From the NCBI GenBank assembly GCA_945881885.1, contig CAMCVI010000009.1:1-64000 (forward strand): 64,000 bases of DNA, in the 5' to 3' direction. Below, in pieces: positions 1-8,419 of this stretch (its first letter is position 1; every line of letters begins with the position of its first letter). This DNA comes from Chryseobacterium gleum. Its GTDB lineage: Bacteria; Bacteroidota; Bacteroidia; Flavobacteriales; Flavobacteriaceae. A program made the position numbers and the translations under genes. The notes beneath the pieces are model-generated. The model saw only the letters and a list, made by a program, of their open reading frames with translations. It searched no databases and had not been told where the DNA came from.

Positions 1-209
1 TCCCAATTGCTTTGTTGAAAGCCTTGTTGAACAATTACATTGCCTGTTTTTGTCCCTGTAACAGATTGTTGGCCAATAGTGTATTTAACTACTATTCCAG
101 ATTGTGTTCTTGCATTTCCTCCTTGCGCACTTATCATTTGATGATGTAATGTCTGAGAATAAGTATTACATGTACAAAGTAGAATAAGTACTTTTAATGC
201 TTTTTTCAT
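1..209 (-). CDS. Exported protein, N-terminal part (possible T9SS cargo); cut by window edge
   Basis: This reading frame is missing from the ORF track because it runs off the left edge. Reading the minus strand from the ATG at 207-209 gives MKKALKVLILLCTCNTYSQT, a typical flavobacterial signal peptide ending near SQT. It is followed by a segment containing SAQGGNARTQSGIVVKYTIG and QQSVTG. From memory of the family, this start (SAQGG... TIGQ) is common in short Flavobacteriaceae proteins that end in a type A sorting domain for the type IX secretion system. The C-terminus lies outside the window, so cargo status is inferred. No function can be assigned. Confidence 0.6.
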   Translation of the reverse strand, partial: MKKALKVLILLCTCNTYSQTLHHQMISAQGGNARTQSGIVVKYTIGQQSVTGTKTGNVIVQQGFQQSNW

Positions 210-375
210 TGTAAAAATTTTTACAAAACACGTAATTATATGCTGCTCAAAAAAGGATATATATTCTTATTTTATATCAAAAAATAGTTTTTGATATAAT
301 GCAACGTCTTTAAATTAATGATATAATTTTTTTTTTACATACATTATTTATAAGTTTGAAAATTAAAATCATTTT

Positions 376-1521
376 ATGAATTTACATTTATCCATTCCAG
401 ATTTTTTATTATTTGCAGCTTCAACACTTCTGATATTTACCACACTGTTGTTACTCAAGAAAGTCAACTCTAAAAACTATATGCTAGTAGGTACATTAGC
501 AATATACTTTAGTTTAATTACCGCAACCATAGTACTAATATTATTTACCCGTTACAACATTAAACTTCTCGATTCAGCAACTATTCTAGTATTAATGGCA
601 ATTGTATATTCACTTTATAATGTCTTTCACTATTTCAGTTTACAGCAATTGATTGCTAAAAAAACTCGGTTTACTTTACAACATGGTCTCCACTTAGGAG
701 TTATTTTATTAGTTGCCATTTTGATTTTTTATTTTTACGAACCAATAGATTTCATAAAAAGCAAGGGATACAGTTTTGTTTTTGAAACCCAACATTTGAT
801 GTCCGTTCAAAAGAAAAATTTTATATTACGTTTAATACGTACAATTTATCCGATATTTTATTTTATACTTGGGGGTTATTTATTATTTGCATTTTATAAT
901 TCTCCCCGATACCTTTCCGTGCAAAAATCAACGCGTTTTTTTATTTTCTTTTTTTACTTTCAGAGATTATTACTTTTCTTCTGGGTTTCAATTGGGTTTA
1001 TAGGATATAATATTGATGAAAATCTTTTTAGTTCTATTTCAATGATAGGTTTTTCTATAACTGTCTTACTAATGTCTAGCTATATTTTGTTAAGTCCAAA
1101 CTTGTTGTTGCAAATTACAAAGCTTAATTACAACTCAAAAAAAACAGCAGTTGATACCTCTAAATTTCAAGATTTATTTGCACAATTGAATCGTTTAATG
1201 GATCAGAATAATTTTTATTTAGATGCTAACTATAGCCTTACCAATTTATCATCTGATACTGATATATCAGCTAATACAATTCGAGAAGTAATTGCCGCAA
1301 ACGGCTACAAAAATTTCTCAACTTATATAAATTCGTATAGAATTGCACATGCTGAACAATTAATTTCCAATGGCTATTTGGATACCTATTCTATTGAATC
1401 CCTATGTAAAGATTCGGGATTTCAATCTGAAGTAACTTTTTACCGTGTATTCAAAAAAGTTAACCACTGCACTCCTAAAGAATTTACTTATAATTTGAAG
1501 AACTATAAACAAAAAAGTTGA
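376..1521 (+). CDS. Membrane-anchored AraC-family transcriptional regulator (7TM-HTH)
   Basis: The first ~245 residues hold about seven hydrophobic segments (roughly 10-28, 36-58, 68-88, 105-122, 157-177, 190-212 and 218-240). The last ~100 residues form an AraC-type double helix-turn-helix. Its second helix region reads ESLCKDSGFQSEVTFYRVFKK, close to the family pattern xGFxSxSTFyRxFKK, and it is followed by TPKEF. This 7TM-plus-AraC layout is known in Bacteroidota regulators thought to sense an envelope or extracellular signal. The ligand and targets are not visible. It stands alone, with a long AT-rich upstream gap (210-375) where I find no clear TAnnTTTG box, and a strong hairpin follows it. 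HTH assignment is secure; the sensing role is inference. Confidence 0.85.
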   Translation: MNLHLSIPDFLLFAASTLLIFTTLLLLKKVNSKNYMLVGTLAIYFSLITATIVLILFTRYNIKLLDSATILVLMAIVYSLYNVFHYFSLQQLIAKKTRFTLQHGLHLGVILLVAILIFYFYEPIDFIKSKGYSFVFETQHLMSVQKKNFILRLIRTIYPIFYFILGGYLLFAFYNSPRYLSVQKSTRFFIFFFYFQRLLLFFWVSIGFIGYNIDENLFSSISMIGFSITVLLMSSYILLSPNLLLQITKLNYNSKKTAVDTSKFQDLFAQLNRLMDQNNFYLDANYSLTNLSSDTDISANTIREVIAANGYKNFSTYINSYRIAHAEQLISNGYLDTYSIESLCKDSGFQSEVTFYRVFKKVNHCTPKEFTYNLKNYKQKS

Positions 1522-1585
1522 TAAACAATTATTAGTTTGGCTGCTTTTAAAAAAGTTTTAAATCTGAATTTAAAAAGTTTGTTCC

Positions 1586-1627
1586 ATAGATTTACAACTA
1601 TTATTTTATATAATAGTTGTAATCTAT
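1586..1627 (+). terminator. Long hairpin downstream of the AraC-type gene
   Basis: The arms ATAGATT-T-ACAACTATTAT and ATAATAGTTGT-AATCTAT pair over 18 bp with one bulged T and a 5-nt loop. No strong T-run follows on the plus strand, so it may be a terminator or an RNA-stabilising hairpin rather than a classical intrinsic terminator. It lies 65 bases past the stop codon of the regulator. Confidence 0.45.
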
Positions 1628-1755
1628 AGTCTTTTAACTAAGAATAAATTAGATTCAATTAAAATGAATTTGTTCGGAATGTGGGTGATATTTATATAAC
1701 TTCAAGTCAAATATCTGATTTTATTGAAAATTAAATTGATAAAATATCATAAAAA

Positions 1756-1779
1756 AAATCCTACATTTCTGTAGGATTT
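1756..1779 (-). terminator. Intrinsic terminator of tRNA-Val
   Basis: The arms AAATCCTACA and TGTAGGATTT form a perfect 10-bp stem around a 4-nt loop. On the minus strand it runs into an 8-T tract, starting seven bases past the tRNA 3' end. Confidence 0.85.
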
Positions 1780-1785
1780 AATAAG

Positions 1786-1860
1786 TGGGCAATGAGGGGT
1801 TCGAACCCCCGACCCCCTCGGTGTAAACGAGGTGCTCTGAACCAGCTGAGCTAATTGCCC
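1786..1860 (-). tRNA. tRNA-Val (anticodon TAC)
   Basis: The minus strand folds into a full cloverleaf. The acceptor stem is GGGCAAT/ATTGCCC with discriminator A, the D arm is GCTC...GAGC, and the T arm contains GGTTCGAAC. The anticodon stem CCTCG/CGAGG encloses the loop TTTACAC, which gives anticodon TAC (valine). The CCA end is not encoded. A good promoter lies upstream and a terminator downstream, so it is a single-gene transcript. Confidence 0.95.
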
Positions 1861-1892
1861 CAATAAAACGCGCTACTTTAGTAATGCGAGTG

Positions 1893-1923
1893 CAAATATA
1901 CATCTGTTTTCGGTATATGCAAA
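1893..1923 (-). promoter_or_regulatory. Bacteroidota-type promoter for tRNA-Val
   Basis: On the minus strand TTTG, 19 bases, then TATATTTG exactly match the Bacteroidota sigma-70 consensus. The -7 box ends 32 bases before the mature tRNA 5' end. Confidence 0.8.
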
Positions 1924-1938
1924 TAAAAAACAAAAAAA

Positions 1939-3153
1939 TTATAGTATTTCAGCAACTACAAAGTTACTGCCTCCAATAAAAATTAAATCTTTTATAGAAG
2001 ATTTATCAACTGCGGATTTGTATGCTTTTGAAACAGAGGCGTATGTGGTTCCAATAAGTTGGTATGATTTCGCTTTTTCTTGAAGTATTTTTGCGGCCAA
2101 ACCACGTTCAATTTTTGGTTTACAGAAATAATAATTGGCGTTTTTAGGGAATAATGGGATAATTGTTTCTAAATCTTTATCATTTACTACACCTAAAACA
2201 ATATGTAATTGGTTGTATTTCTCTTTTTTTAATTGATTCATAACTATTTCAAGTCCATGTGAGTTGTGGGCCGTATCGCAAATAACTTTCGGATTTTGTT
2301 GCAAAATTTGCCATCTTCCTTGTAGACTTGTGTTTTGGACTACATTCAAAATTCCGTTTTTTATATTTTCTTCCGAAATTTTGAAATCATATTTGAAATT
2401 TCTAAAGGTTTCAATTACAGTTTTTTTGTTTTTCCGTTGGTAATCGCCTAAAAGTCCGCAAGGATAATCTGGATGGTTTTCATCCTGTGCAAAATAAATT
2501 TCCGAGTTGTTTTTCTTAGCCGCTTCTAAAAAAACAGATTTTGTTTCTGGAGTGTATTCTCCAATTACTACCGGAATAGTGGGTTTTATAATTCCCGCTT
2601 TTTCAAAGGCAATTTTTTCTAAAGTATCGCCCAAAAACTGTGTGTGGTCTTTTCCAATATTTGTAATTACTGACAGCAAAGGCGTTAATACATTTGTTGC
2701 ATCCAGTCTGCCGCCCATTCCTACTTCAATAATAGCAATATCTACTTTTTTATCTGAATAATATTGAAAAGCCAATCCAACAGTCATTTCAAAAAAACTT
2801 AATTCGGTTTTCTCAAAAAATGATTTATGTTTTAAAATAAATTGATGTACATAATTTTTTGAAATTTTCTTACCATTAATTGTAATTCGTTCTCTGAAAT
2901 CTTTCAAATGAGGTGAAGTATATAAACCTACTTTATATCCTGCTTCCATAAAAACAGATGCAACCATACTACTTGTTGAACCTTTTCCGTTTGTACCAGC
3001 AACATGAATGGTTTTAAAATTTCTTTCTGGATGGTTCAAATGGGCTGTTAATAATAACGTATTGGTCAAATCTTCTTTATATGCAGCAGCACCAATGTTT
3101 TGAAAAACGGGCAGTTGATTGAAAAGCCAGTTAATGGATTCTTTATAGGTCAT
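1939..3153 (-). CDS. folC: Bifunctional folylpolyglutamate synthase / dihydrofolate synthase
   Basis: A Mur-ligase-fold enzyme that ATP-dependently joins glutamate to dihydropteroate and to tetrahydrofolates, in the cytoplasm. The ATP-binding loop HVAGTNGKGSTSSM (GTNGKGST at residues 53-60) and the following YTSPHL are FolC hallmarks. Later segments include GGRLDATNV, TNIGKDHTQFLG and CDTAHNSHG, as in the family. The length of 404 residues is normal. It is divergent from exbB across a ~130-bp gap. In other Flavobacterium genomes folC is, as I recall, a neighbour of exbB-exbD-tonB; here tonB is missing from that group. Start is ATG with no alternative nearby. Confidence 0.95.
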   Translation of the reverse strand: MTYKESINWLFNQLPVFQNIGAAAYKEDLTNTLLLTAHLNHPERNFKTIHVAGTNGKGSTSSMVASVFMEAGYKVGLYTSPHLKDFRERITINGKKISKNYVHQFILKHKSFFEKTELSFFEMTVGLAFQYYSDKKVDIAIIEVGMGGRLDATNVLTPLLSVITNIGKDHTQFLGDTLEKIAFEKAGIIKPTIPVVIGEYTPETKSVFLEAAKKNNSEIYFAQDENHPDYPCGLLGDYQRKNKKTVIETFRNFKYDFKISEENIKNGILNVVQNTSLQGRWQILQQNPKVICDTAHNSHGLEIVMNQLKKEKYNQLHIVLGVVNDKDLETIIPLFPKNANYYFCKPKIERGLAAKILQEKAKSYQLIGTTYASVSKAYKSAVDKSSIKDLIFIGGSNFVVAEIL

Positions 3154-3281
3154 ATTTTTTTGATATTTTTATAAAATTTGGTCTTTAGTAAAATAAAATA
3201 TACTTTTTTTAGTTTTATACTTTATAGAAAAATGTATCTTTATTGCAAATTTCAAAAAATTAATTAAGAATAGTATTACTT

Positions 3282-3992
3282 ATGATCGGATTTTTTTTAC
3301 AAACTACTGTAGACACTGTTGCACAAGCTGTAACAAATGTAGCTAATACGAATACAACCCCTGTTAACGAGGGCATATCGGTTTTTGAATTCATTTTAAA
3401 AGGTGGTTTTTTCTTAATTCCAATTATTATTTTGATGATTTATACCATTTATTTGATAGTTGAAAGGTATTTATACATCACAAAAACTACCAAAAATGAT
3501 GATTTTCTGCTTAAAGAAGTGCGTACACATTTAAATGGTGGAAATATAAATTTAGCAGTTGGTGCCGCAGAACGCGTAAATAATGCTACAGCAAGAGTTG
3601 TAAAAGAAGGAATTTTAACAATTGGAAGACCAATTTCTGAAATTGAATCGAATATGGAACGTATGGCTCAAATTGAATTGGGCGAAATGGAACGTAAAAT
3701 GGGTCAATTAGGTTTAATTGCTGGTATGGCGCCTACTTTAGGTTTCGTGGGAACAATTTCGGGTGTAATTAAAATTTTCTATAGCATTTCTATTACCGAA
3801 AACATTAGTATTGGAAATATTTCTGGAGGATTATACGAAAAAATGATTTCTTCAGGAGCAGGGCTTATAGTGGGTTTAATTGCTTACGCTGGATATCATT
3901 TATTGAATGGGAAAATTGATCATTTCTTGTTAAATGTTCAAAAACAAGTATTAGAATTTGTAAACATAATTCAGCGACCAAATGGCAATTAA
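3282..3992 (+). CDS. exbB: ExbB/TolQ/MotA-family proton channel subunit
   Basis: Inner-membrane subunit of the TonB energising complex, which couples the proton gradient to TonB movement for outer-membrane uptake. It has 236 residues with three membrane segments: about 38-62, then two after the cytoplasmic loop near 135-160 and 175-200. The characteristic stretch GLIAGMAPTLGFVGTISGV marks the second membrane helix and pore region of the ExbB/TolQ family. Its stop overlaps the exbD start by 11 bases, so the two are translationally coupled. No tonB follows; the only tonB-like gene here is at 33.6 kb. Confidence 0.93.
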   Translation: MIGFFLQTTVDTVAQAVTNVANTNTTPVNEGISVFEFILKGGFFLIPIIILMIYTIYLIVERYLYITKTTKNDDFLLKEVRTHLNGGNINLAVGAAERVNNATARVVKEGILTIGRPISEIESNMERMAQIELGEMERKMGQLGLIAGMAPTLGFVGTISGVIKIFYSISITENISIGNISGGLYEKMISSGAGLIVGLIAYAGYHLLNGKIDHFLLNVQKQVLEFVNIIQRPNGN

Positions 3993-4377
3993 AAGAAACA
4001 GACGATTTCATGCAGAAGTTCATGCGTCCTCTATGAGTGACATCATGTTCTTTTTGCTCTTGTTTTTTCTAATTATCTCTACATTGGCGAATCCGAATGT
4101 GATTAAAATGACTTTGCCAAAATCGAAAACAAACGAAAAAACAAACAAACAATTTATAAGTATTTCAGTTACGGAAGACAAAGCTTTTTTTATTGACAAA
4201 CAACCTGTCAATTTTGAAGAATTGGAAAAAGAATTGTTAGCAAAAATTGGCACAGATAAAGAACAAACCGTTGTAGTTCGCATACCGTTTAATTTGCAAG
4301 TACAAGATTTAGTAGATGTGCTTCAAATAGGCGTAAAAAACAACTTGAAGTTTGTGATTGCGACTAATCCGAAGTAA
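3982..4377 (+). CDS. exbD: ExbD/TolR-family biopolymer transport protein
   Basis: Partner of ExbB. It has a short cytoplasmic N-terminus, one membrane helix (about residues 19-37) and a periplasmic domain. The essential membrane aspartate is visible in SMSDIMFFLLLFFLI (D20). The helix ends in ANPN, followed by LPKSKTNEK, typical of Bacteroidota ExbD. Length 131 residues is normal. Translation probably couples to exbB through the 11-bp overlap. Paired with a TonB protein it would power TonB-dependent (including SusC-type) receptors. Confidence 0.93.
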   Translation: MAIKRNRRFHAEVHASSMSDIMFFLLLFFLIISTLANPNVIKMTLPKSKTNEKTNKQFISISVTEDKAFFIDKQPVNFEELEKELLAKIGTDKEQTVVVRIPFNLQVQDLVDVLQIGVKNNLKFVIATNPK

Positions 4378-4433
4378 ATAATCACTCATTTTATTAATAA
4401 AAACAAGTAAAAATCTTTTTTTGCTTTTTATAA

Positions 4434-4465
4434 TTTGTGTAATCTGTCTTTAAAAATTACTTTTG
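4434..4465 (+). promoter_or_regulatory. Promoter for pyrD
   Basis: TTTG, 20 bases, then TACTTTTG. The -7 box ends 21 bases before the ATG at 4487, which supports that start over the upstream TTG used in the ORF track. Confidence 0.7.
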
Positions 4466-4486
4466 CTGTACAACACAACTATCATT

Positions 4487-5500
4487 ATGTATAAATTACT
4501 TTTGCGTCCTATATTATTCTGTTTCGATCCAGAAAAAGTGCATTATTTTACCTTTGCATTGGTGAAATTTATTTCTAAAATCCCATTCGTTACTTCAATT
4601 ATAAAAGCCATTTATGTGATAGAAGATAAACGATTAGAAAGAGAAGTGTTTGGATTGAAATTTAAAAATCCAGTCGGATTAGCTGCAGGATTTGATAAAG
4701 ACGCTATGTTGTTCAACGAATTATCTGATTTCGGATTTGGATTTATAGAAATCGGTACGCTTACACCAAAACCACAAGACGGAAATCCTAAGAAAAGATT
4801 ATTTCGGTTGAAATCCGATTCAGCAATTATTAACCGAATGGGATTTAATAATGGTGGAGTAGAAGCAGCAATTTTAAGACTAAAGAAAAATAAAGGTGTT
4901 TTAATTGCTGGAAATATTGGGAAAAATAAAATCACACCAAATGAAAATGCTATTGATGATTATGTGATATGTTTTGAAGCTCTATACAATTATGTTGATT
5001 ATTTTGCAGTTAATGTAAGTTCGCCAAACACACCAAATTTACGTGAGTTACAAGAAAAAGAACCATTGACAAAATTATTACAGACTTTACAAGATTTAAA
5101 CATTACTAAAGTTAAGGCAAAACCTATTCTTCTAAAAATCGCACCTGATTTAACAAACGAACAATTGCTAGATATTATTGATATTGTAAACGAAACCAAA
5201 ATCGCAGGAGTAATCGCAACCAATACCACCATATCTCGTGACGGATTAACTTCTGAAAATAAAGAGGAAATGGGCGGATTATCTGGAAAACCATTAACCA
5301 AACGTTCTACGGAAGTTATTAGATTTTTATCAGAAAAAAGCAATAAATCCTTTCCAATTATCGGAGTAGGAGGCATTCACACTGCCGATGATGCTATCGA
5401 AAAATTAAACGCTGGTGCGAGTTTAGTGCAATTATATACAGGATTCATTTACGAAGGACCCCAGTTGATAAAGGATATTAATAAGAAGTTGCTTCAATAA
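4487..5500 (+). CDS. pyrD: Dihydroorotate dehydrogenase (quinone), class 2
   Basis: Oxidises dihydroorotate to orotate in pyrimidine synthesis, passing electrons through FMN to menaquinone at the inner membrane. Visible features are the N-terminal membrane-association segment ([20 protein letters not shown]), the FMN-site [12 protein letters not shown], the active-site serine region [14 protein letters not shown], and the C-terminal GVGGI plus [11 protein letters not shown]. The N-terminal extension and the serine base make it class 2. The ORF track starts at a TTG (4463) that overlaps the promoter; the ATG at 4487 gives 337 residues and fits the family start. Confidence 0.95.
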   Translation: MYKLLLRPILFCFDPEKVHYFTFALVKFISKIPFVTSIIKAIYVIEDKRLEREVFGLKFKNPVGLAAGFDKDAMLFNELSDFGFGFIEIGTLTPKPQDGNPKKRLFRLKSDSAIINRMGFNNGGVEAAILRLKKNKGVLIAGNIGKNKITPNENAIDDYVICFEALYNYVDYFAVNVSSPNTPNLRELQEKEPLTKLLQTLQDLNITKVKAKPILLKIAPDLTNEQLLDIIDIVNETKIAGVIATNTTISRDGLTSENKEEMGGLSGKPLTKRSTEVIRFLSEKSNKSFPIIGVGGIHTADDAIEKLNAGASLVQLYTGFIYEGPQLIKDINKKLLQ

Positions 5501-5581
5501 CAATTCATAAACTTAACCAAAATGTCAATTTGAAATTCTAATTATTGAATTTTGATATTGATATTAAATTTTGCCATTGAT

Positions 5582-6163
5582 ATGAAATTAGTCTTCTCAT
5601 CCAACAATAAAAACAAAATTGCTGAAATTCAGCAACAAGTCGGCTCGCAATTTGAAATTGTTTCTTTAGAAGACATTGGTTGTTTTGTTGACATTCCGGA
5701 GACTTCTGAAACTATCGAAGGAAATGCGATTTTGAAAGCCAATTATGTAACCGAGAATTTCGGTTTATCTTGTTTTGCTGATGATACAGGTTTGGAAATA
5801 GAAAGTTTAAATTACGAACCAGGCGTATATTCTGCTCGTTATGCAGGTGAACAGAAAAACGCGGAAGACAACATGAATTTGGTTTTACAGAAATTAGCTA
5901 ATGAAACCAACAGAAATGCGCAGTTTAAAACCGTTATCGCGTTAAATATTAATAACCAACAACATTTGTTTGAAGGCATCGTAAAAGGTGGAATTACTTT
6001 GGAAAAGTCAGGAAATAAAGGCTTTGGTTACGACCCGATTTTCCAACCAGAAGGTTTTTCAACCACATTTGCAGAAATGACTATGGAGCAAAAATCGATT
6101 ATCAGTCACAGAGGCATTGCCGTGCAAAAATTGATAAAATTCTTATCCAATTTGTCTTTGTAA
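5582..6163 (+). CDS. rdgB: XTP/dITP pyrophosphatase (RdgB/HAM1 family)
   Basis: House-cleaning enzyme that hydrolyses non-canonical purine triphosphates (XTP, dITP, ITP) to monophosphates, keeping them out of DNA. The family signatures are all present: SSNNKNKIAEI at the N-terminus, FADDTGLEIESL, GVYSARYAG, the GFGYDPIF substrate loop and the C-terminal SHRG. I place the start at the ATG at 5582 (193 residues), because the ten upstream residues in the ORF track are not part of the family. It follows pyrD after ~80 bp on the same strand. Confidence 0.95.
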   Translation: MKLVFSSNNKNKIAEIQQQVGSQFEIVSLEDIGCFVDIPETSETIEGNAILKANYVTENFGLSCFADDTGLEIESLNYEPGVYSARYAGEQKNAEDNMNLVLQKLANETNRNAQFKTVIALNINNQQHLFEGIVKGGITLEKSGNKGFGYDPIFQPEGFSTTFAEMTMEQKSIISHRGIAVQKLIKFLSNLSL

Positions 6164-6252
6164 CTGTAAAATCATAGTTAAATTGCAGTAACTTTAACGT
6201 AACTTTCTGAAAATCAATTAAAAACAAATTAGTTTTAACCAATTTTTAATCC

Positions 6253-6260
6253 TACCTTTG
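6253..6260 (+). promoter_or_regulatory. -7 box upstream of the DEAD-box helicase
   Basis: TACCTTTG lies 21 bases before the ATG at 6282. The -33 region is only TTTT, so this is a partial match. Confidence 0.5.
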
Positions 6261-6281
6261 CACCCAATTTAATAATATATA

Positions 6282-8273
6282 ATGAATAAATTTGAGCAAT
6301 TAGGGTTAAACGAATCGTTGTTAAAAGCAATAAGTGATTTAGGATTCGAGACCCCGTCGGAAGTACAGGAGAAGGCCATACCACTATTATTGGAAGATGA
6401 CACAGATATCGTCGCTCTTGCCCAAACAGGAACAGGAAAAACCGCAGCTTTTGGTTTTCCGCTAATCCAAAAAATTGACCCATTCAACAAGCAAACACAG
6501 GTTTTAATACTTTCTCCTACAAGAGAATTGTGTTTGCAAATTACAAACGAGATTAAATTATACTCAAAATACATCGACGGTTTATATACTGTTGCGGTAT
6601 ACGGTGGTGCGAGTATTCATGATCAAGCACGTGATATTAAGCGAGGTGCACAAGTAATTGTGGCCACACCGGGTAGAATGCAAGATATGATTAACAGAGG
6701 TATGGTGAATATAAAAAACATCAGCATCTGTGTTCTTGATGAGGCAGACGAAATGTTAAACATGGGTTTCTATGAAGATATTACAAGTATCTTATCAGAC
6801 ACGCCAAAAGACAAAAACACTTGGTTATTCTCGGCTACAATGCCGCAAGAAGTAGCCAGAATCGCTAAAGAATTTATGAGAAATCCGCAAGAAATTACGG
6901 TAGGTCATAAAAACTCGAGTTCAGCAAACATTTCTCACGAATATTATTTAGTTAATGCGCGTGATAGATACGAGGGATTAAAAAGATTGGCAGATGCGAA
7001 TCCAGATATTTTCTCCGTCATTTTTTGTAGAACAAAAAGAGATACACAAGCGGTTGCAGAAAAATTAATTGAAGATGGTTATAATGCTGCGGCATTGCAC
7101 GGAGATTTATCGCAAGCACAACGTGATGGCGTAATGAAATCGTTCCGTGGAAGACAAATTCAAATGCTTGTTGCAACTGATGTTGCAGCTCGTGGAATTG
7201 ACGTAGAAAACATTACACACGTAATCAATTATCAATTACCAGACGAAATTGAAACCTATACGCACCGTTCAGGTCGTACGGGTCGTGCCGGAAAATCAGG
7301 TACTTCGTTTGTAATTATTACAAAAAGTGAAATCAGAAAAATTCACTCTATTGAGAGAATTATCAAAACTAAATTCGAAGAAAAATCTATTCCTTCAGGT
7401 ATGGAAATCTGCGAAATTCAGTTGTTACACTTAGCCAACAAAATTAAAGATACAGAAACGGATCATTCAATTGATACGTATTTACCTTCAATTATGGAAT
7501 TGTTACAAGACATTCCTAAAGAAGAATTAATCAAAAAAGTAATTTCTGTAGAATTTAATCGTTTCTTAAATTATTATAAAAAATCGAAAGATTTAGCTTC
7601 TCAAGATGGTTCATCAAGTAGAGCTGAAATCCCATCTGATGGTACAGTTAGATATTTTATTAATATCGGTACAAGAGATGATTATGACTGGATGACTTTA
7701 AAAGATTATTTACGTGATTCGCTACAAGTAGGTCAAGATGACGTATTTAAAGTTGATTGTAAAGAAGGTTTTTCTTTCTTTAATACCAATGCCGATTTGG
7801 CAGAAAAAGTAATGGAAGTTTTAAATGCTGTGAATGTAAACGGCAGAAAAATTAACGTTGAAATTTCTAAAAATGACGGTGGCGGACGCAGAGACCATAA
7901 CGGAAGAAGTGGTGGAAGATCAGGCGGAAGCGGATTCTCAGGAAGACGTGAAGGCGGAAGTTCAGGTGGATATAGAGGAAATTCTGGTGGTGGAAATCGC
8001 GATGGTGGTGGATACAGAGGAAATTCTGGTGGTGGAAACCGTGAAGGTGGTGGATACAGAGGAAATTCTGATGGTGGAAATCGTGAAGGGGGAAGTGGTT
8101 TCAGACCAAGAACTTCATCAACTGGTTCAAGCGATAGAAGATCATCGTCATCAGATTCTCGCGATAGCGGAAGAAGAGGCGAAGGGCGTTCATCATCTGA
8201 AGGACGTTCAACAGAAAGAAGAAGTTCTGGCTTTGATAGTGCAAAAAGAACGCCAAGAAGATCAAATGACTAA
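6282..8273 (+). CDS. DEAD-box ATP-dependent RNA helicase with RGG-type tail (DeaD/CsdA-like)
   Basis: Unwinds structured RNA, likely in ribosome assembly, mRNA decay and cold adaptation. All core motifs are visible: AQTGTGKT (47-54), PTREL (79-83), GG, TPGR, DEAD (153-156), SAT, then the second RecA domain with ATDVAARGID and HRSGRTGRAG. After residue ~470 comes a DbpA/CsdA-type RNA-binding domain (RYFINIGTRDDYDWM... KVDCKEGFSFF). The last ~130 residues are a low-complexity Gly/Arg/Ser tail with a 14-residue unit (GGYRGNSGGGNRDG) repeated about three times, then SR-rich sequence. Such tails bind RNA and can drive cold-shock condensates. At 663 residues it is long mainly because of this tail. 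The + ORF at 7858-8286 is only a frame shadow. Confidence 0.93.
   Translation: MNKFEQLGLNESLLKAISDLGFETPSEVQEKAIPLLLEDDTDIVALAQTGTGKTAAFGFPLIQKIDPFNKQTQVLILSPTRELCLQITNEIKLYSKYIDGLYTVAVYGGASIHDQARDIKRGAQVIVATPGRMQDMINRGMVNIKNISICVLDEADEMLNMGFYEDITSILSDTPKDKNTWLFSATMPQEVARIAKEFMRNPQEITVGHKNSSSANISHEYYLVNARDRYEGLKRLADANPDIFSVIFCRTKRDTQAVAEKLIEDGYNAAALHGDLSQAQRDGVMKSFRGRQIQMLVATDVAARGIDVENITHVINYQLPDEIETYTHRSGRTGRAGKSGTSFVIITKSEIRKIHSIERIIKTKFEEKSIPSGMEICEIQLLHLANKIKDTETDHSIDTYLPSIMELLQDIPKEELIKKVISVEFNRFLNYYKKSKDLASQDGSSSRAEIPSDGTVRYFINIGTRDDYDWMTLKDYLRDSLQVGQDDVFKVDCKEGFSFFNTNADLAEKVMEVLNAVNVNGRKINVEISKNDGGGRRDHNGRSGGRSGGSGFSGRREGGSSGGYRGNSGGGNRDGGGYRGNSGGGNREGGGYRGNSDGGNREGGSGFRPRTSSTGSSDRRSSSSDSRDSGRRGEGRSSSEGRSTERRSSGFDSAKRTPRRSND
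7969..8092 (+). repeat. 42-nt in-frame tandem repeats encoding the RGG tail
   Basis: Three consecutive near-identical 42-nt units of the form GGTGGATACAGAGGAAATTC... encode GGYRGNSGGGNR(D/E)G. The copies differ by a few bases (GGT to GAT, CGC to CGT), consistent with recent slippage or duplication. They are coding, not CRISPR-like. Confidence 0.8.
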
Positions 8274-8293
8274 CTTTTTAGTTTAAATATATT

Positions 8294-8329
8294 AATCCCG
8301 ATTCATCTTTTTCGTTTCGGGATTTTTTA
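8294..8329 (+). terminator. Intrinsic terminator of the helicase gene
   Basis: AATCCCGA/TCGGGATT stem around a 15-nt loop, followed by a T-run, 20 bases past the stop codon. Confidence 0.85.
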
Positions 8330-8394
8330 TGCTATAAAAATTAAACTTTCTTATAATCTTATGTTAACAATATTCAACATTAAAAATTTAATCT

Positions 8395-8402
8395 TATTTT
8401 TG
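8395..8402 (+). promoter_or_regulatory. -7 box upstream of the exported CarboxypepD_reg-like gene
   Basis: TATTTTTG, ending 17 bases before the ATG at 8420. No clear -33 element is seen. Confidence 0.45.
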
Positions 8403-8419
8403 TGTAAATATATTTTCAT

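Noticed and set aside
4020-4283. 87-aa minus ORF in exbD
   Set aside because: Shadow frame over a well-defined ExbD gene; no homology pattern.
7969-8092. 42-nt repeats as a CRISPR array
   Set aside because: No unique spacers; the repeats are contiguous and in frame inside a DEAD-box gene.
7858-8286. 142-aa plus-strand ORF over the helicase tail
   Set aside because: It is an alternative frame of the glycine-rich repeats (Val/Glu-rich shadow), with no start context of its own.
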